Assembly: GCF_038003525.1 (NCBI RefSeq)
Contig: NZ_JBBOPI010000001.1
Location: 2,223,001-2,287,000, forward strand
DNA: 64,000 nt
Direction of reading: 5' to 3'
Source: Solibacillus sp. FSL H8-0538
GTDB lineage: Bacteria; Bacillota; Bacilli; Bacillales_A; Planococcaceae
Made by a program: the position numbers and the translations under genes. Shown one piece after another: positions 16,881 to 25,015 of the stretch; positions within the stretch are counted from its first letter, which is position 1, and every line of letters starts with the position of its first letter. Under the pieces are notes generated by a model. The model was given only the letters and a program-made list of their open reading frames with translations, searched no databases and had not been told where the DNA came from.

Positions 16881-18305
16881 TTAAAAATGAATTGCCCTGC
16901 CATCTACAGCAAGTGCGGCTTCTCCTATCACTTCACTCAGTGATGGATGCGGATGAATCGTCGCACCTAGCTCCCATGGCGTAGCATTAAGTAAAATACC
17001 GAGTGCCGCCTCACTAATCATGTCTGTAACATGCGGCCCAATCATATGAACTCCTAGCACATCATTTGACTGCTCGTCAGCGATAACTTTGACAAAGCCT
17101 TCTGCATTTCCATTTACTAATGCTTTCCCGATCCCTTTAAACGGAAACTTACCAACCTTCACTGTATAGCCCCGCGCACTTGCTTGCTTCTCCGTGAGAC
17201 CAACGCTTGCTGCTTCTGGATAGGAATATATACAGCGTGCAATATTGTCATATGCGAGCGGTACGGTTTTAAGCCCTGCCATATGCTCCACCGCTAAAAC
17301 GCCTTCATGTGATGCGACATGTGCAAGCTGCACCCCGCCAATGACATCGCCAATTGCATATATATGGCTTTCTTTTGTTTGAAAGAAGTCATTTACTTGG
17401 ATATAGCTATTTTCAACAATAATTTCAGTATTTTCGGTGCCGATGCCGCTTGAGTTCCCAGTACGCCCTACAGAAATGAGCATTTTTTGTGCAGTAAAGC
17501 TTTTCATGTTGTCATCAGATTCAGCTTCAACTGAGACTTGATCGTTCGTTACTTGTAAAGTGTTGATTTTCAACTGTACTTTCTTCTCGATTTTAATTCC
17601 ACGTTTTATTAGTAACTTTTCCATTTCACTAGAAATATCCTCGTCTTCTGTCGGCAAAATCCGTTCACCTGCTTCTAGCACCGTCACTTCTACGCCAAAA
17701 TCAGCGAGCATTGACGCCCATTCTATACCGATAACACCGCCACCAATAATTAAAATGGATGCAGGTAGGTGTTCAAGCTCCAAAATATGATCAGATGTCA
17801 TTACTATTTGACCATCAACATGAATCCCTTCAATTGTACGTGGTTGTGAACCCGTAGCAATTAGTACATTGGTCGGAATCAGCATTTCATTTTCTGAGCC
17901 GTCCGCCATCTCCACTGAAATCGTACCCGGCATTGGTGAAAAAATAGAAGGCCCTAAAATACGTCCAATACCATTATATACATCAATCTTGCCTTTTTTT
18001 ATCAAACCTTGTACGCCTTTATGTAGCTGCTCAACGATTGACTCCTTACGCTGCTGAACAACTGTAAAATTCAAGTTCACCTCACCAACTTCCACCCCGA
18101 AATCGGTTGCCTGTTTTGCCTGCGTATACATCTCTGCACTCCGCAGTAACGCTTTACTCGGAATACAGCCTTTATGCAAACAGGTACCACCAAGTTTGTC
18201 CTTTTCGACGATCGCTGTTTTTAGCCCAAGCTGCGTGGCACGAATGGCGGCTACATAACCACCCGTCCCTCCACCTAAAATGACGACATCATACTCTTGT
18301 GCCAT
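16881..18305 (-). CDS. lpdV: Dihydrolipoyl dehydrogenase (E3) of the branched-chain complex
   Basis: The protein has 474 residues and is a flavoprotein disulfide reductase that reoxidises the E2 lipoyl arm with NAD+. Seen are the FAD-binding GGGTGGYVAA, the redox disulfide GGTCLHKGCIPSK (Cys42 and Cys47), NAD-binding GGGVIGIEWASMLADFG, the second FAD motif YAIGDVIGG, and the C-terminal HPHPSLSE with the active-site base. A GGAGGG ribosome site precedes the ATG. It follows bcd directly, without the buk gene usually found between them. Confidence 0.95.
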   Translation of the reverse strand: MAQEYDVVILGGGTGGYVAAIRATQLGLKTAIVEKDKLGGTCLHKGCIPSKALLRSAEMYTQAKQATDFGVEVGEVNLNFTVVQQRKESIVEQLHKGVQGLIKKGKIDVYNGIGRILGPSIFSPMPGTISVEMADGSENEMLIPTNVLIATGSQPRTIEGIHVDGQIVMTSDHILELEHLPASILIIGGGVIGIEWASMLADFGVEVTVLEAGERILPTEDEDISSEMEKLLIKRGIKIEKKVQLKINTLQVTNDQVSVEAESDDNMKSFTAQKMLISVGRTGNSSGIGTENTEIIVENSYIQVNDFFQTKESHIYAIGDVIGGVQLAHVASHEGVLAVEHMAGLKTVPLAYDNIARCIYSYPEAASVGLTEKQASARGYTVKVGKFPFKGIGKALVNGNAEGFVKVIADEQSNDVLGVHMIGPHVTDMISEAALGILLNATPWELGATIHPHPSLSEVIGEAALAVDGRAIHF

Positions 18306-18369
18306 GAAAAACCCTCCTTTAGAAAACCGGAAGCAAAGTAATTACCCCCTCCGCTCCATACGAACTTAG

Positions 18370-19464
18370 TTACCTGCCATTTAAAATGTTTTTTTCATTT
18401 TGTAAAAATTGACTGCGTGACTTTGCAACTCGCGCAATACGCTGTTCCGCTAGGCGATTTGCAGCTAAATACGTTGGAATGTTTTGTTCCTTAGATATCG
18501 CTGAAATTTTTATAATGCTATCGTAAATTGTTTCAACACGCTTCATTGCACGGTCACGATTATAGCCGTATAATTCGTCCGCTACATTAATAACTCCACC
18601 CGCATTAATAACATAATCCGGTGCATATACAATACCCATTTCATGTAAAATTTGACCATGTCGCGATTCTTGTAATTGATTATTGGCCGAGCCTGCGATG
18701 ACCTTCGCCTTTAGCTGTGGAATCGTGTCATCATTAATAATGGCGCCTAGTGCACACGGCGCGAAAATATCAACATACTGGCTATATATTTCATTTGGTT
18801 CCACTGCCGTTGCTCCAAATTCGTTAACAACCCGTTCTACTGCAGCCTTATTAATATCCGTTACAATGAGGTGTGCACCCTCCTTATGCAAGTAATCACA
18901 TAACGTGTAGGCAACATTTCCAAGACCTTGTACCGAAATCGAGCGACCGCTTAGAGAGTCATTGCCAAACGCTTCCTTTGCCGCGGCCTTCATTCCTATA
19001 TATACACCATATGCTGTAACAGGTGACGGATTTCCTGATGAACCGAATGCGGGAGAGATTCCTGTTACATAATTTGTTTCCTCATGAATTAAATCCATAT
19101 CTGACACGGTTGTACCTACGTCTTCTGCTGTAATGTAGCGACCATTCAGTCCTTGGATAAAGCGGCCAAGTGCGCGGAACATTTCTTCGTTCTTATCTTT
19201 AAATGGATCACCGATAATAACTGTTTTGCCACCACCTAAATTTAATCCTGCTGCCGCATTTTTATACGTCATACCTCGTGCAAGCCTTAGCGCATCTTCA
19301 ATCGCTTGCTCCTCTGTTGCATACGTCCACATGCGCGAGCCACCAAGTGCGGGGCCTAGTGTCGTATCATGAATTGCGATAATTGCTTTTAAACCTGATG
19401 CCTCATCTTGACAAAAAACGAGTTGCTCATAATCATGTTTCTGCATATACTTGAAGATTTCCAT
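18370..19464 (-). CDS. bcd: Leucine (branched-chain amino acid) dehydrogenase
   Basis: The protein has 364 residues, matching B. subtilis Bcd in length. It belongs to the Glu/Leu/Phe/Val dehydrogenase family and deaminates Leu, Val and Ile to keto-acids with NAD+. Seen are the glycine-rich GGSRMW, the catalytic lysines in [17 protein letters not shown], and the Rossmann [10 protein letters not shown]. The start is ATG 19464 after AAGGAGACGG; the longer frame is rejected. It opens the bkd operon, with a CodY-like box upstream. Confidence 0.95.
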   Translation of the reverse strand: MEIFKYMQKHDYEQLVFCQDEASGLKAIIAIHDTTLGPALGGSRMWTYATEEQAIEDALRLARGMTYKNAAAGLNLGGGKTVIIGDPFKDKNEEMFRALGRFIQGLNGRYITAEDVGTTVSDMDLIHEETNYVTGISPAFGSSGNPSPVTAYGVYIGMKAAAKEAFGNDSLSGRSISVQGLGNVAYTLCDYLHKEGAHLIVTDINKAAVERVVNEFGATAVEPNEIYSQYVDIFAPCALGAIINDDTIPQLKAKVIAGSANNQLQESRHGQILHEMGIVYAPDYVINAGGVINVADELYGYNRDRAMKRVETIYDSIIKISAISKEQNIPTYLAANRLAEQRIARVAKSRSQFLQNEKNILNGR

Positions 19465-19633
19465 AATCGACCGTCTCCTTTTCACAAAAAAGCGTCTACT
19501 TTCTCGTTTTAAAAAAAATCCGCTATTTTAAACAGAAATTATAGTGAACGCTACAATTTATTTATTCCTAATTTTACAATACTTTCTAATTGTTCATTAA
19601 TCAACTATAAACATAAATAATGCTTTTTGTGAG

Positions 19634-19648
19634 AATTTTCAATTAATT
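19634..19648. promoter_or_regulatory. CodY-like box upstream of bcd
   Basis: AATTTTCAATTAATT differs from the CodY consensus AATTTTCWGAAAATT at three of 15 positions. CodY control of the bkd operon is known in B. subtilis. AT-rich sequence makes chance matches common. Confidence 0.35.
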
Positions 19649-19718
19649 TAATATAGAGTTTTATTTCATAAATATTATACAATTTGGCTTTTCAATAGAC
19701 TGAAATTGTTTCGTATTC

Positions 19719-19746
19719 TTGACTTTCCAAATGCCCATTGTAAAAT
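19719..19746 (+). promoter_or_regulatory. Candidate vegetative promoter of yqzF
   Basis: TTGACT (19719-19724), a 16-nt spacer, then TAAAAT (19741-19746), about 27 nt before the start codon. Confidence 0.4.
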
Positions 19747-19772
19747 GAAAGTAGTTGTTAGGAGGTATATGC

Positions 19773-20006
19773 ATGGCACGAATGGCCGCTTTTGTTGTAC
19801 TGTTAATTCCTGGGCTCATGGCAGCAGCGGGAATTAAATTTATGCGCGATACATTATTCGGTATTTTACTTAATCCATTCCCATGGATTTGGCTTCAATT
19901 TGTTGTAGGAGTAATCTTCTTCCTCATCGGCTTCTCCTTCTTTGCAGGGTTTCTACTACACCGTGATCGCAAAAAAGGAACTGTTTCCGAGCGTTTTCAA
20001 AAATAA
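19773..20006 (+). CDS. yqzF: Small membrane protein, DUF2627 family (YqzF)
   Basis: The protein has 77 residues with two membrane helices (AAFVVLLIPGLMAAAGI and FVVGVIFFLIGFSFFAGFLL) joined by a short loop, and a basic C-terminal tail. It matches the YqzF/DUF2627 family, whose function is unknown. The start is ATG 19773, with TAGGAGG 8 nt upstream; an earlier in-frame codon overlaps the ribosome site. It is divergent from the bkd operon and next to the GDPD gene, as in B. subtilis. Confidence 0.85.
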   Translation: MARMAAFVVLLIPGLMAAAGIKFMRDTLFGILLNPFPWIWLQFVVGVIFFLIGFSFFAGFLLHRDRKKGTVSERFQK

Positions 20007-20012
20007 GAAAAG

Positions 20013-20057
20013 GGCAACCTTAAAAGTGTGAAAAACTCACTTTTAAGGCTGCCCTTT
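20013..20057. terminator. Bidirectional terminator between yqzF and the GDPD gene
   Basis: The arms AAAGGGCAACCTTAAAAGTG and CACTTTTAAGGCTGCCCTTT form a long stem, one base off perfect. It lies between converging genes. Confidence 0.85.
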
Positions 20058-20083
20058 ACTTTTACCTAATTAAAAGTAAATTA

Positions 20084-20800
20084 CTATTGCTTTTGCTGCT
20101 TTCGAACCCGATCAGGATAATCCGTGATCCACCCAATGACTGCAGGATGTGGCTGTTTTAGAAAGTCCTCATTTCCTTGAATGCCGTAAAAACGAATTCC
20201 TTTACCTGCATAATCACATGCCTTTAAGTACCGTCGTTTATAATACTTTTTACTCGCATGAACCACATCGATATATGTGCATGAGCCAAGCGTATCCCAG
20301 TTAAATTTTTTCGTCACAATTAAAGCCGTCTCCACATTAGGACGTAATACCTTCACTAACTGTAATAACTCCTCATGAAATGAAGAAAAGTGACTATTCC
20401 CTGACAATTCAGTCGTCAGAAGTGCTGCAATAAGTGGGGTTGGATCCATTAGGAGTGACTCTTTTATCTCAATATTGACCGCCATTTGCTGTTCATTAGC
20501 CCACTTCATTACCTCTTCAAAGGTTGGAATCTTTTTTGACGAAAAAAGACGACTAAATCGATACCCTAGCTTGTACTGCCCTAGTTCCTCAGCTGAACAA
20601 TCAAAAATAAATTTTTTTACCCCAGTGAGACGGGCTAAATGAAGATCATGAAAAACGACTAAAACATCATCATTCGAACGCTGAATATCAAATTCGATGC
20701 CATCTGCGCCAAGTAGCTTAGCCTTTATAAACGCTGTAAAACTATTTTCAAACGCGTACCCGGAAGCCCCACGATGCGCATAAATCGGTACATGAGCCAT
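20084..20800 (-). CDS. ugpQ: Glycerophosphodiester phosphodiesterase (YqiK-like)
   Basis: The protein has 238 residues with a GDPD TIM-barrel. It hydrolyses glycerophosphodiesters from phospholipid turnover to glycerol 3-phosphate and an alcohol. Catalytic and metal residues are visible in YAHRGASGYAFENS (His-Arg and Glu-Asn), GIEFDIQRSNDDVLVVFHD (Glu, Asp and the second His), and the VNIEIKE segment. There is no signal peptide, so it is cytoplasmic, unlike secreted GlpQ. Its start overlaps the fapA stop by one base. glpK and glpD lie 14 kb away and could use its product. Confidence 0.9.
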   Translation of the reverse strand: MAHVPIYAHRGASGYAFENSFTAFIKAKLLGADGIEFDIQRSNDDVLVVFHDLHLARLTGVKKFIFDCSAEELGQYKLGYRFSRLFSSKKIPTFEEVMKWANEQQMAVNIEIKESLLMDPTPLIAALLTTELSGNSHFSSFHEELLQLVKVLRPNVETALIVTKKFNWDTLGSCTYIDVVHASKKYYKRRYLKACDYAGKGIRFYGIQGNEDFLKQPHPAVIGWITDYPDRVRKQQKQ

Positions 20801-22371
20801 TATACATTCAGTTCTCCAAATTCTAAAATAAATTTCCCATTTGTCATCTTGGACAAAATGGTAGATTTTTTCCCAATTTGAATGTATGTACCAGAATACG
20901 CTTCCTTAGTAACATGGATTTCTTCTTTACCAGCATTGCGTAAATCATTCATCATTTGCTTAATTTCTCGGTCAAGTGTTATGGCTACTTCTTTATCTCT
21001 ATTTAATTTTTGCTTCGTCTGTTCAAATGCTGCAATTTGTTGCTTAGTCAAATTATTAACCAATGGTATCATTCTGTTAACTTGCGTTTCTAACTGTACA
21101 ATATCTTCATGTATCGATTTCAGTAACGCTGCTCTATCCTGAATCACAACTAGTCCTTCTTGTTTGTTCATGCTATTAATAATTAATTCGGTTCGTCTTT
21201 CGAGTCGATTACCTGAAATCGCTGTCACAATCATACTTTTTGCAATCGCTGTTCCACCAATAATCTTGCCCTTACGCTCATCAACTAAAATGGAGTGCCC
21301 TTTTAGATGTGATCCGAGCGCATAAAATCCAATATGAACGTCTTCACCAGCTACTAGATTCGCCTCATTCACATGCTTCACGAAAATATTACCGCCAGCC
21401 TCAACACGCGTTTGTCCTAAACCGAAAATCCCTCCACGAATAAACACATCGCCGTCTAATGATTTTATCAACTTGGCTCCTGAAACGCCTTCTGCACCTT
21501 CTATTGAGATATCTCCTTTTGCTGTAACGCTATAGCCAACCTGAACCGTTCCACGAATACTAATAGATCCTGCAAAGTCAATATTTCCCGTCTCTACACC
21601 AACATCGCCAGCAATGGGTAAATGATGATTAACAGACACCATCCCTTGTACATGCTCTAGAACGCCGCCTATACGAGATCTTAATATAGTTTTTCCGTTC
21701 TCTTCAACTTCATAGGCTGATTTTTTATCATATTTAAGCATTCCATCTCGACCAGGCTGTGCAGGCACTAAGTCATTATGCACATTGTAACCAGGTGTCC
21801 CTTGCTGAAGGGGGATTTTTTCCCCTAGCCAATCACCTTCACTAATTTCAAAAATAAAACTCATATCATAATAGTCGGCCTTACCATCTTCACGAATAAC
21901 GGGCTTACGTTCTGGAATTTCTAAATACGTAATTTTCGCATCCTCACCCTTCACAGGCGGAGTCCCTTGTGCTATTAACATTGCCTTACCAGTAACAATA
22001 CTCTCTAGATTAATACTTAAAACACCATGATTTATACTATTTTCTACTAACAATTTACGTACTATTTCTGAAATTTCTTGTTTATTTTCACGGACATATT
22101 CAGCGGTTTCATGTATAAACAATGACACAGACATTTTGTCTCGAGAAATTTCAAGGGCAACTGTCGGTAGCCATTCGCCAATTTCTGTTTTATTTTCATT
22201 TACTTTCGATAAGACATTTTTTAAAATTGCAAAGTTCGTTAATTTTATACGAGGATTTAAGCGTATAATGCTATCAAAATCTTTTAATAAAAATCCGGTT
22301 TGCATTGTTTTGATGTAAACTTTACCATTTTCTTCGGATACTTCTAAAAATTTATTTTCAAAGATGATCAC
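20800..22371 (-). CDS. fapA: FapA domain protein (DUF342)
   Basis: The protein has 523 residues. The centre is the repeating beta-solenoid of DUF342/FapA (GDVGVETGNIDFAGSISIRGTVQVGYSVTAKGDI..., with V-x-GG-x-I repeats). A coiled coil follows (about 400-470: LETQVNRMIPLVNNLTKQQIAAFEQTKQKL). FapA-type proteins are linked to polar or flagellar assembly and to regulation; the molecular role is not settled. The start is GTG 22371 after GGAAGGAGG; the longer frame starting at 22440 has no ribosome site. It is joined to ugpQ by a 1-nt overlap. Confidence 0.85.
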   Translation of the reverse strand: MIIFENKFLEVSEENGKVYIKTMQTGFLLKDFDSIIRLNPRIKLTNFAILKNVLSKVNENKTEIGEWLPTVALEISRDKMSVSLFIHETAEYVRENKQEISEIVRKLLVENSINHGVLSINLESIVTGKAMLIAQGTPPVKGEDAKITYLEIPERKPVIREDGKADYYDMSFIFEISEGDWLGEKIPLQQGTPGYNVHNDLVPAQPGRDGMLKYDKKSAYEVEENGKTILRSRIGGVLEHVQGMVSVNHHLPIAGDVGVETGNIDFAGSISIRGTVQVGYSVTAKGDISIEGAEGVSGAKLIKSLDGDVFIRGGIFGLGQTRVEAGGNIFVKHVNEANLVAGEDVHIGFYALGSHLKGHSILVDERKGKIIGGTAIAKSMIVTAISGNRLERRTELIINSMNKQEGLVVIQDRAALLKSIHEDIVQLETQVNRMIPLVNNLTKQQIAAFEQTKQKLNRDKEVAITLDREIKQMMNDLRNAGKEEIHVTKEAYSGTYIQIGKKSTILSKMTNGKFILEFGELNV

Positions 22372-22633
22372 GCGAATCCTCCTTCCACTTATTTTATAGT
22401 ATATACAATATTTAGTATTTTGTTTAGAGAATTTTATCACAAAAGGTTAAAATCCTTACTCGAAAATAAAACTAATCAAAATATTTATTTTATTTAGTCC
22501 TATAGATTTATTTGCATTAATTCCAACTGTGACTGAAGTTATACGAAATCTTATTAATACTGTTTATACACGATTACAAAGGTAATTATTCCATTGGAAA
22601 TGAGTAACTCAATTAAAGGAGGCAACGTATTTT

Positions 22634-22692
22634 TTAGTGGATAAGAAAGGACATCAACTCGCCCTATTTGGGGTGAATGATGTCTTTCTATA
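22634..22692 (-). repeat. Family A interspersed repeat, copy A4 (inverted)
   Basis: Read on the minus strand it gives TAGAAAGACATCATTCACCC, then GGGCGAGTTGATGTCC and CTTTCTTATCCACTAA. Hairpin 1 pairs with two mismatches. The hairpin 2 left arm is missing, so the copy jumps from GTCC directly to the right arm. Confidence 0.8.
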
Positions 22693-22747
22693 TGACTGGA
22701 TCGTCTTCTTAAATAAATTTTGTTAGATCATCGCGTTTTCTGTTCTC

Positions 22748-22802
22748 AAAAAAAAAAAAACACCTCCAAACGAGTAACAATACTCGAAATGAATGTGTTT
22801 CA
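22748..22802 (-). terminator. Probable terminator of spo0A
   Basis: On the minus strand CGAGTA-TTGT-TACTCG forms the core with flanking AACAC/GTGTT pairing, then a T-run of 12 or more. It lies about 110 nt after the spo0A stop. Confidence 0.65.
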
Positions 22803-22908
22803 ACAAGTAAATCAATTAAATAAAGTTTATTACTTTTAAAGAGTAGTTTGCTGGTAAAATTCTATGAATTACAGTGATCTAAATACTATAAACCCCGCCA
22901 AATCAAGC

Positions 22909-23700
22909 TTAACTCGCTACCATTTCAATGCGTATTTTATCCGCAATCATCGCAATGAACTCTGAATTCGTGGGTTTTGATTTTAAGTGGTGCACGGTAT
23001 AGCCGAACATCTCTGAAATCGATTCGTAGTTGCCACGGTTCCATGCGACTTCAATGGCATGGCGAATGGCACGTTCGACGCGGGATGGTGTTGTGTTAAA
23101 TTTCTTGGCGATTTCTGGATATAAAATTTTTGTTACAGAGCCCAAAAGTTCAATATCATAATAGACCATCTGAATGGCTTCACGTAAGTAAGAGTAGCCT
23201 TTAATATGTGCTGGCACACCAATTTCTTTAATTATAGCTGTAATTGTCGTATCTAACTGACGTTGGTCCAATTTTTGCGAAACTTGTGGTTGCAACACAC
23301 TTTTACGCTTTTCGCCATCGCCCCTTTGTCCTGCGCAATGTAGAATTTTTTGAACAAGTTGATCAAACTCGAACGGCTTGAGCATAAAATACGAAGCCCC
23401 AAAATTCACCGCTTGCTTCATTACATCCTCTTGACCAAATGCCGTTAGCATAATAACTTGCGTATTCATATGGCGTTCGTCATTATACATAGCCTCAAGA
23501 ACCGCTAGTCCATCCAAGTGCGGCATAATAATATCTAGGAGAAGTACGTCCAATTGATGTTCCTCTAACATTTTAATGCATATTTTACCATTCGAAGCAG
23601 TAGCTACTACTTCAATTTCTGGATGGTTTTGAAAATACAGCTCCATTGTTTTCACTAGTTCACGATTGTCATCAGCAATCGCTATTTTTACTTTCGTCAA
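22909..23700 (-). CDS. spo0A: Stage 0 sporulation protein A, master response regulator
   Basis: The protein has 263 residues. The receiver domain has the acidic pair in IADDN, phospho-acceptor Asp56 in LLLDIIMP, and the conserved Lys in FMLKPFEF. After a linker rich in Gln and Lys comes the Spo0A C-terminal DNA-binding domain, with [18 protein letters not shown] and the near-invariant recognition stretch [11 protein letters not shown]. It controls entry into sporulation through the phosphorelay. The start is TTG 23700, about 8 nt after AAGGGGGAA. The gene order spoIVB-spo0A is the classic Bacillales one, and 0A-box-like sites lie upstream. Confidence 0.98.
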   Translation of the reverse strand: MTKVKIAIADDNRELVKTMELYFQNHPEIEVVATASNGKICIKMLEEHQLDVLLLDIIMPHLDGLAVLEAMYNDERHMNTQVIMLTAFGQEDVMKQAVNFGASYFMLKPFEFDQLVQKILHCAGQRGDGEKRKSVLQPQVSQKLDQRQLDTTITAIIKEIGVPAHIKGYSYLREAIQMVYYDIELLGSVTKILYPEIAKKFNTTPSRVERAIRHAIEVAWNRGNYESISEMFGYTVHHLKSKPTNSEFIAMIADKIRIEMVAS

Positions 23701-23777
23701 AAATATTCCCCCTTTTTATTCTAATACTTCAAATTTCTTCTACACTCCAAATGTGTCCATTTGACATAGTTTTGATA

Positions 23778-23785
23778 TTTCGACA
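23778..23785 (-). promoter_or_regulatory. 0A-box-like site upstream of spo0A
   Basis: TGTCGAAA on the minus strand is the core of the Spo0A box (TTTGTCRAA). It lies 78 nt before the start codon, just after an AAAGAGG stretch that may belong to a sigma-H type promoter. Autoregulation of spo0A is known in B. subtilis. Confidence 0.5.
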
Positions 23786-23850
23786 TTCCCCCAAAAAAAC
23801 CTCTTTACTGCAAAAAAATGAGTAATGAGTAGTATGTTTTCGGTCTAAAA

Positions 23851-23884
23851 CGACAAAATTCATTTCCATTTTTATTTTGTCGAA
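23851..23884. promoter_or_regulatory. Pair of inverted 0A-box-like sites
   Basis: CGACAAAA (minus-strand TTTTGTCG, 23851-23858) and TTTTGTCGAA (plus, 23875-23884) face each other across 16 nt between spoIVB and spo0A. Both carry the TTGTCG core. Confidence 0.5.
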
Positions 23885-23923
23885 TTATCATTATGTATTA
23901 TGTTAATAAAAAAACTGAAAAAA

Positions 23924-23950
23924 GACTACACTTTTACAAAAAGTATAGTC
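23924..23950 (-). terminator. Terminator of spoIVB
   Basis: On the minus strand GACTATACTTTT and AAAAGTGTAGTC pair (one mismatch) around TGT, followed by a T-run. It starts 9 nt after the spoIVB stop. Confidence 0.8.
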
Positions 23951-23958
23951 AATATTCC

Positions 23959-24891
23959 TTAATTAGGCGTTTTTTTCAGCATTTCGATGATCAGTATCCC
24001 CGCGCCTTTTGTCGGTTCTTCAACATACATATGTGTTACTGCCCCGACAAATTGACCATTTTGAACAATTGGGCTCCCACTCATCCCTTGTAAAATGCCT
24101 CCCGTTTTTTCGAGTAATTCCCGGTCAGTTACTTTAAATTGGATAAGACTTCCTTCTATTTTATCTATTTCGATATCAAATGCGCGGACATCATTTCCTT
24201 CTATTGCTGTAAACAATTCAGCTGCGCCCAATTTCAAATCTTTTTCGTGTATAATTTTCATTGGACGTTGCACACTGTGTTGTAACTCTTGCTCCCAGTA
24301 GCCGAAAATGCCGTATACATCATTCTTCAAAATGCTACCTAGCCGCGCTGCTGATTTATCAACGACTGAAACCTTATAACCTGGTTGACCTGGTGTGCTT
24401 TTCTTAAGTTGTGTAATGGACGCTAAATAAATGGCTCCATTCCTAAATGACGGCGGCTGTTTTAATGTTGAGTCGATAATTTGATGCCCTAAAGCGCCGT
24501 ATTCCTTTGACTCCGGATCAATAAATGTTAAAGTACCGATGCCATCTGTTTCATCCTTTAAAAACGGTAATAAATTATTGACTTCTTCCTTAGATAATTC
24601 AAACGTTCGCTCCTTATTATTGTGCTCAATTGTTAATTGAATTGATTGTTGCTGTTTTTGTAAAACGGCAAGCTTTGAAAGCTTTTGACCATTCAGCTCA
24701 GTAACCATATCCCCCTGCTTCAACCATTGACCATCTGGCAAAAGCACGTCATGGGAAATATATACAAATGGTAGCTGTAGTTGAATACCTATCGATTGTC
24801 CCATTGGAATGAGCTGTCTCGCATAAATATTCGATGGTGCCAACATGACAAACACTACAATGAATAAAAAATTACGCAAATGGCACTTCAT
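23959..24891 (-). CDS. spoIVB: SpoIVB serine peptidase (S55), short form
   Basis: SpoIVB is secreted from the forespore and triggers sigma-K activation by cleaving SpoIVFA. This protein has 310 residues: membrane anchor 8-24, PDZ domain about 28-100, and the S55 peptidase domain. The catalytic residues are His136 (GALGHQI), Asp256 and Ser271 (GMSGSP), with spacing like the B. subtilis enzyme. B. subtilis SpoIVB is about 426 residues. The difference lies mainly before the PDZ domain, where its self-cleavage sites are, so that linker is nearly absent here. The start is supported by GGAGGAGGTG. Confidence 0.92.
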   Translation of the reverse strand: MKCHLRNFLFIVVFVMLAPSNIYARQLIPMGQSIGIQLQLPFVYISHDVLLPDGQWLKQGDMVTELNGQKLSKLAVLQKQQQSIQLTIEHNNKERTFELSKEEVNNLLPFLKDETDGIGTLTFIDPESKEYGALGHQIIDSTLKQPPSFRNGAIYLASITQLKKSTPGQPGYKVSVVDKSAARLGSILKNDVYGIFGYWEQELQHSVQRPMKIIHEKDLKLGAAELFTAIEGNDVRAFDIEIDKIEGSLIQFKVTDRELLEKTGGILQGMSGSPIVQNGQFVGAVTHMYVEEPTKGAGILIIEMLKKTPN

Positions 24892-24976
24892 ACGTCACCT
24901 CCTCCGTTTCGTTTCGCTTACTATGTGGAATTTTGACGGAGTTATGAACGGAAAATATTTGTCGTTTAAACAATAA

Positions 24977-25012
24977 AAAACGTAAAGGCCATTTTCGTAT
25001 CCTTTACGTTTT
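24977..25012 (-). terminator. Terminator of recN
   Basis: The arms AAAACGTAAAGG and CCTTTACGTTTT pair. On the minus strand it follows the recN stop within 4 nt. Confidence 0.8.
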
Positions 25013-25015
25013 CAT

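Larger units (their letters stand above)
19465..19772. other. Divergent intergenic region bcd / yqzF
   Basis: This AT-rich 308-nt stretch carries the control sequences of the bkd operon (minus) and yqzF (plus). No bkdR-type sigma-54 activator gene or -24/-12 promoter was recognised here. A TATAAT lies on the minus strand (rc of 19538-19543 area) without a clear -35. No repeat is present. Confidence 0.4.
22372..22908. other. 537-nt gap between fapA and spo0A
   Basis: It contains repeat A4, the spo0A terminator with a poly-A/T tract, and a good ribosome-site-like AAAGGAGG (22615-22622) with no gene after it. The frame around 22490-22583 ends VTEVIRNLINTVYTRLQR but has no start codon. A 28-codon GTG frame at 22638 runs through the repeat. 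I see no real gene. Confidence 0.5.

Noticed and set aside
22490-22583. Frame ending VTEVIRNLINTVYTRLQR between fapA and spo0A
   Set aside because: There is a stop codon shortly upstream, no usable start codon, and no recognised family.
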